In this document: positions 61,862 to 64,000 of the stretch, in pieces
Position numbering within the stretch: the first letter of the stretch is position 1
Layout of the letters: every line of letters begins with the position of its first letter
From: SW4 sp042466115
GTDB taxonomy: Bacteria > Pseudomonadota > Alphaproteobacteria > Rhodobacterales > Rhodobacteraceae
DNA length: 64,000 nucleotides
Direction of reading: 5' to 3'
NCBI RefSeq assembly: GCF_042466115.1
Contig: NZ_JAXHBQ010000001.1
Location: 2,790,001-2,854,000, forward strand
The notes under the pieces: generated by a model
Database searches by the model: none
The model's input: the letters and a program-made list of their open reading frames with translations, nothing else
Told to the model about the DNA's origin: nothing
Position numbers and translations under genes: made by a program

Positions 61862-63754
61862 ATGACCTATGCGTCCGTGGCCGATAGAGATGCAATTGTG
61901 GCGGAATCCGCATGGGATGACCGCCCTGTGCCGGTCACCCTGCATCAAATGCTGGAAAAGACCGCGACAACACATGCTTCGCGTAATGCGCTGACCTATC
62001 AGCTGTTGTCGGACCCCAAGGCCAAGGCCGAAACGTTGTCCTGGACACAACTGCTGGAAAAAACCAACCAGACAGCCAACTTGTTTCGCGAGTTGGGCGT
62101 TGGCGAAAACGATGTGGTCGCGTTCCTGTTGCCAAATGCCACGGAAACAGCGCTGACCTATCTGGGTGGCGCGATTGCGGGGATTGTCAATCCGATCAAC
62201 CCGCTGCTCGATGCCAACCAGATCGCGTCGATCCTGCGGGAAACAAATGCCAAGGTTCTTGTGACCCTGCGCGCCTTCCCCAAGACGGACGTGGCACAAA
62301 AGGCGGCCGAGGCCGTGCACCTTGCACCGAATGTGCACACGATCCTCGAGGTCGATTTGCACCGCTACCTGACGGGTATCAAGAAACTGATCGTGCCACT
62401 GATCCGCCCCAAGGTCGATATCCAGCATCGCGCCAAGGTGCTGAACTTTAACGCTGAAATTGCCAAGCAGCCGACAGTCTTGAAGTTTGCCGACAGCAAA
62501 GGCGACCGCGTGGCGGCCTATTTCCACACTGGCGGCACAACCGGCATGCCCAAGGTCGCACAGCACAAATACAGCGGCATCGTTTACAACGGCTGGCTGG
62601 GCAATCGCCTGCTGTTTACCGAAAAGGACACGATGATTTGTCCGCTGCCCCTATTCCACGTCTTTGCGACGATTGTGGTGATGGGTGCGTCCCTGTCATC
62701 GGGCGCGCATGTGGTATTCCCGACCCCGCAAGGCTATCGCGGCGAGGGCGTGTTCGACAATTTCTGGAAACTGATCGAACGCTACAAGGTGACATTCATG
62801 ATCACCGTGCCCACGGCCATGTCCGCGCTGATGCAGCGCCCCGTGGATGCTGATATTTCGTCGCTCCAGATGGCGTTTTCCGGGTCTGCCCCGCTGCCCA
62901 TCGAACTCTATAAAAAGTTTGAAAAGGCCGCGGGTGTCACGATTTGCGAAGGCTATGGGCTGACCGAGGCGACCTGCCTTGTGTCGATCAACCCGCCTGA
63001 TGGCGAAAAGAAGGTCGGGTCGGTCGGTTTGCCCTTCCCCTATACCGACATCAAGATCATGTCGGTTGATACCCACGAAGAATGTCCCCCCGATGAAGTT
63101 GGCGAAATCTGCGTCTCCAACCCCGGGGTTGTCATGGGTGAAACCTATACCGAGGCCGACAAGAACGCCGATCTTTACTACGCCGGCCCCAAATCCAATG
63201 CGCAATTCCTGCGCACGGGCGATCTGGGTCGCGTCGATAGTGACGGTTATCTGTGGATCACGGGCCGCGCCAAGGATCTGATCATTCGCGGTGGCCACAA
63301 CATCGACCCCGCCGAAATCGAGGAAGCCCTGGCCGGACACCACGATGTCGCCTTTGCCGGTGCCATCGGCCAACCCGATGCCCACGCAGGCGAGGTGCCA
63401 TGCGCCTATGTCGAACTGGTTGCCGGTGCGACTGTCACCGAAGACGAGTTGATGAAATACGCCAAGGACAACATCAGCGAACGCGCCGCCCATCCCAAGC
63501 ATTTGCAGATCATGGATGAATTGCCGAAAACCGCAGTGGGCAAGATTTTCAAGCCCGACCTGCGCAAGATGGCGATCACCCGTATCTATGACGCCGCGCT
63601 GTCCAATGCTGACGTCGCCGCCGAAGTGGCCGAAGTCGTCGAGGACAAGAAACGCGGTCTGGTCGCGCGATTGAACAAGACGGGCACCGTCACGGATGAA
63701 AATGTCCTGCGTGCGCTGGGCGCATTCACCCGCCCGTGGGAATGGGCTGACTAA
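61862..63754 (+). CDS. Acyl-CoA synthetase (AMP-forming)
   Basis: A 630-residue adenylating enzyme of the FadD/ANL family. Motifs in order are the P-loop YFHTGGTTGMPKVAQHKYSG, the adenine motif EGYGLTEAT, the hinge GDLGRVDSDGYLWITGRAKDLII and the C-terminal catalytic Lys in PKTAVGKIFKPDLRK. It activates a carboxylic acid, probably a fatty acid, to its CoA ester. A GGGGAGGAG ribosome site precedes the ATG. It is monocistronic here and not linked to other beta-oxidation genes. Confidence 0.92.
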   Translation: MTYASVADRDAIVAESAWDDRPVPVTLHQMLEKTATTHASRNALTYQLLSDPKAKAETLSWTQLLEKTNQTANLFRELGVGENDVVAFLLPNATETALTYLGGAIAGIVNPINPLLDANQIASILRETNAKVLVTLRAFPKTDVAQKAAEAVHLAPNVHTILEVDLHRYLTGIKKLIVPLIRPKVDIQHRAKVLNFNAEIAKQPTVLKFADSKGDRVAAYFHTGGTTGMPKVAQHKYSGIVYNGWLGNRLLFTEKDTMICPLPLFHVFATIVVMGASLSSGAHVVFPTPQGYRGEGVFDNFWKLIERYKVTFMITVPTAMSALMQRPVDADISSLQMAFSGSAPLPIELYKKFEKAAGVTICEGYGLTEATCLVSINPPDGEKKVGSVGLPFPYTDIKIMSVDTHEECPPDEVGEICVSNPGVVMGETYTEADKNADLYYAGPKSNAQFLRTGDLGRVDSDGYLWITGRAKDLIIRGGHNIDPAEIEEALAGHHDVAFAGAIGQPDAHAGEVPCAYVELVAGATVTEDELMKYAKDNISERAAHPKHLQIMDELPKTAVGKIFKPDLRKMAITRIYDAALSNADVAAEVAEVVEDKKRGLVARLNKTGTVTDENVLRALGAFTRPWEWAD

Positions 63755-63805
63755 CTGCGCGCATCTGTCGCTTGCGGCGCGCACTTGGCGCTCTAGGGTT
63801 GGGTC

Positions 63806-64000
63806 ATGACGCAGCCTGAACTCATGCACAAAGGGCCGGTTGCCGTGATGGACGGCAATTGCGCCCTGTGTGCCTTTGGGGCGCGAATGATCCACCGGCT
63901 TGATAAGACTGGCGAGGTGCGCATTTGCCCGATCCAGACCGACCTTGGGCGGGATTTGCTGGCGCGCCACGGCCTTGCGCCCGATGATCCGGATTCGTGG
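63806..64000 (+). CDS. DCC-family (DUF393) thiol oxidoreductase-like protein, N-terminal part
   Basis: The first 65 codons of a gene that runs off the window. The protein carries the DxxCxxC signature (DGNCALC at residues 16-22) that gives the thioredoxin-like DCC family its name, followed by GARMIHRLDKTGEVRICPIQTDLG, also typical. Family members are predicted redox proteins; their substrates are unknown. The ATG at 63806 is the first credible start. Confidence 0.85.
   Translation, partial: MTQPELMHKGPVAVMDGNCALCAFGARMIHRLDKTGEVRICPIQTDLGRDLLARHGLAPDDPDSW

Noticed and set aside
63756..63783. Inverted repeat after the acyl-CoA synthetase gene as a terminator
   Set aside because: Only a 7-bp stem with a 14-base loop and no T-run; too weak to call.

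Overview
The window looks like a chromosomal segment of a marine alphaproteobacterium of the Rhodobacteraceae (Roseobacter group). It is GC-rich with tightly packed operons (many ATGA/GTGA start-stop overlaps). It combines a narKGHJI nitrate-respiration operon flanked by a NarR-like Crp/Fnr regulator, a RutR-type reductive pyrimidine pathway, and many genes for demethylating methylated amines, all typical of that group. The assignment is an inference from gene content. No gene-free stretch exceeds about 260 bases; the longest is the nar promoter region.

Layout. (1) 1-4715: housekeeping genes: MATE transporter end, ArsC-family protein, pyrD, a DUF952 protein, a secreted 5'-nucleotidase, a small periplasmic protein and a SRAP/YedK protein. 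(2) 4769-12364: a LacI-regulated sugar operon (CUT1 ABC transporter, GH32-like hydrolase, hydroxyacid dehydrogenase). (3) 12368-18683: a DEAD-box helicase, then a divergent pair formed by a dimethylglycine/sarcosine-dehydrogenase-like flavoprotein and a non-pyrrolysine MttB-family methyltransferase. (4) 18680-30199: a LysR regulator and a pyrimidine degradation and uptake block (PreT, PreA, RutR, ureidopropionase/carbamoylase, dihydropyrimidinase, NitT/TauT-type ABC transporter). A RutR operator matching the E. coli consensus precedes the ureidopropionase gene. An unrelated AT-richer PD-(D/E)XK-like gene sits inside this operon. (5) 30282-43611: nitrate respiration: NarR-like regulator, two NarK transporters, NarGHJI, and an uncommon tail of PPIase, hemerythrin-like protein, beta-carbonic anhydrase and DUF2478 protein. 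(6) 43693-59689: a large catabolic island with two Rieske oxygenases, a PotABCD-type ABC transporter, a SAM methyltransferase, a TMADH-family demethylase, a class III aminotransferase, a GcvT-like protein, two phytoene-dehydrogenase-like flavoproteins and a BetI-like TetR regulator. (7) 59792-64000: tRNA-Gly, an ABC exporter, an acyl-CoA synthetase and the start of a DCC-family protein.

The most interesting part is region 6. Three promoters, up to 15 kb apart, carry the same palindrome TTTGAGYGCTCAAA or its core, one of them next to the tetR gene. This ties the separate transcription units into one regulon. The enzymes suggest import of a methylated, probably quaternary ammonium compound, Rieske-type attack, flavin-dependent and folate-linked demethylation, and transamination. 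The trimethylamine-binding tryptophans of TMADH appear to be missing from the TMADH-like enzyme, so the substrate is probably not trimethylamine. The substrate cannot be read from the sequence.
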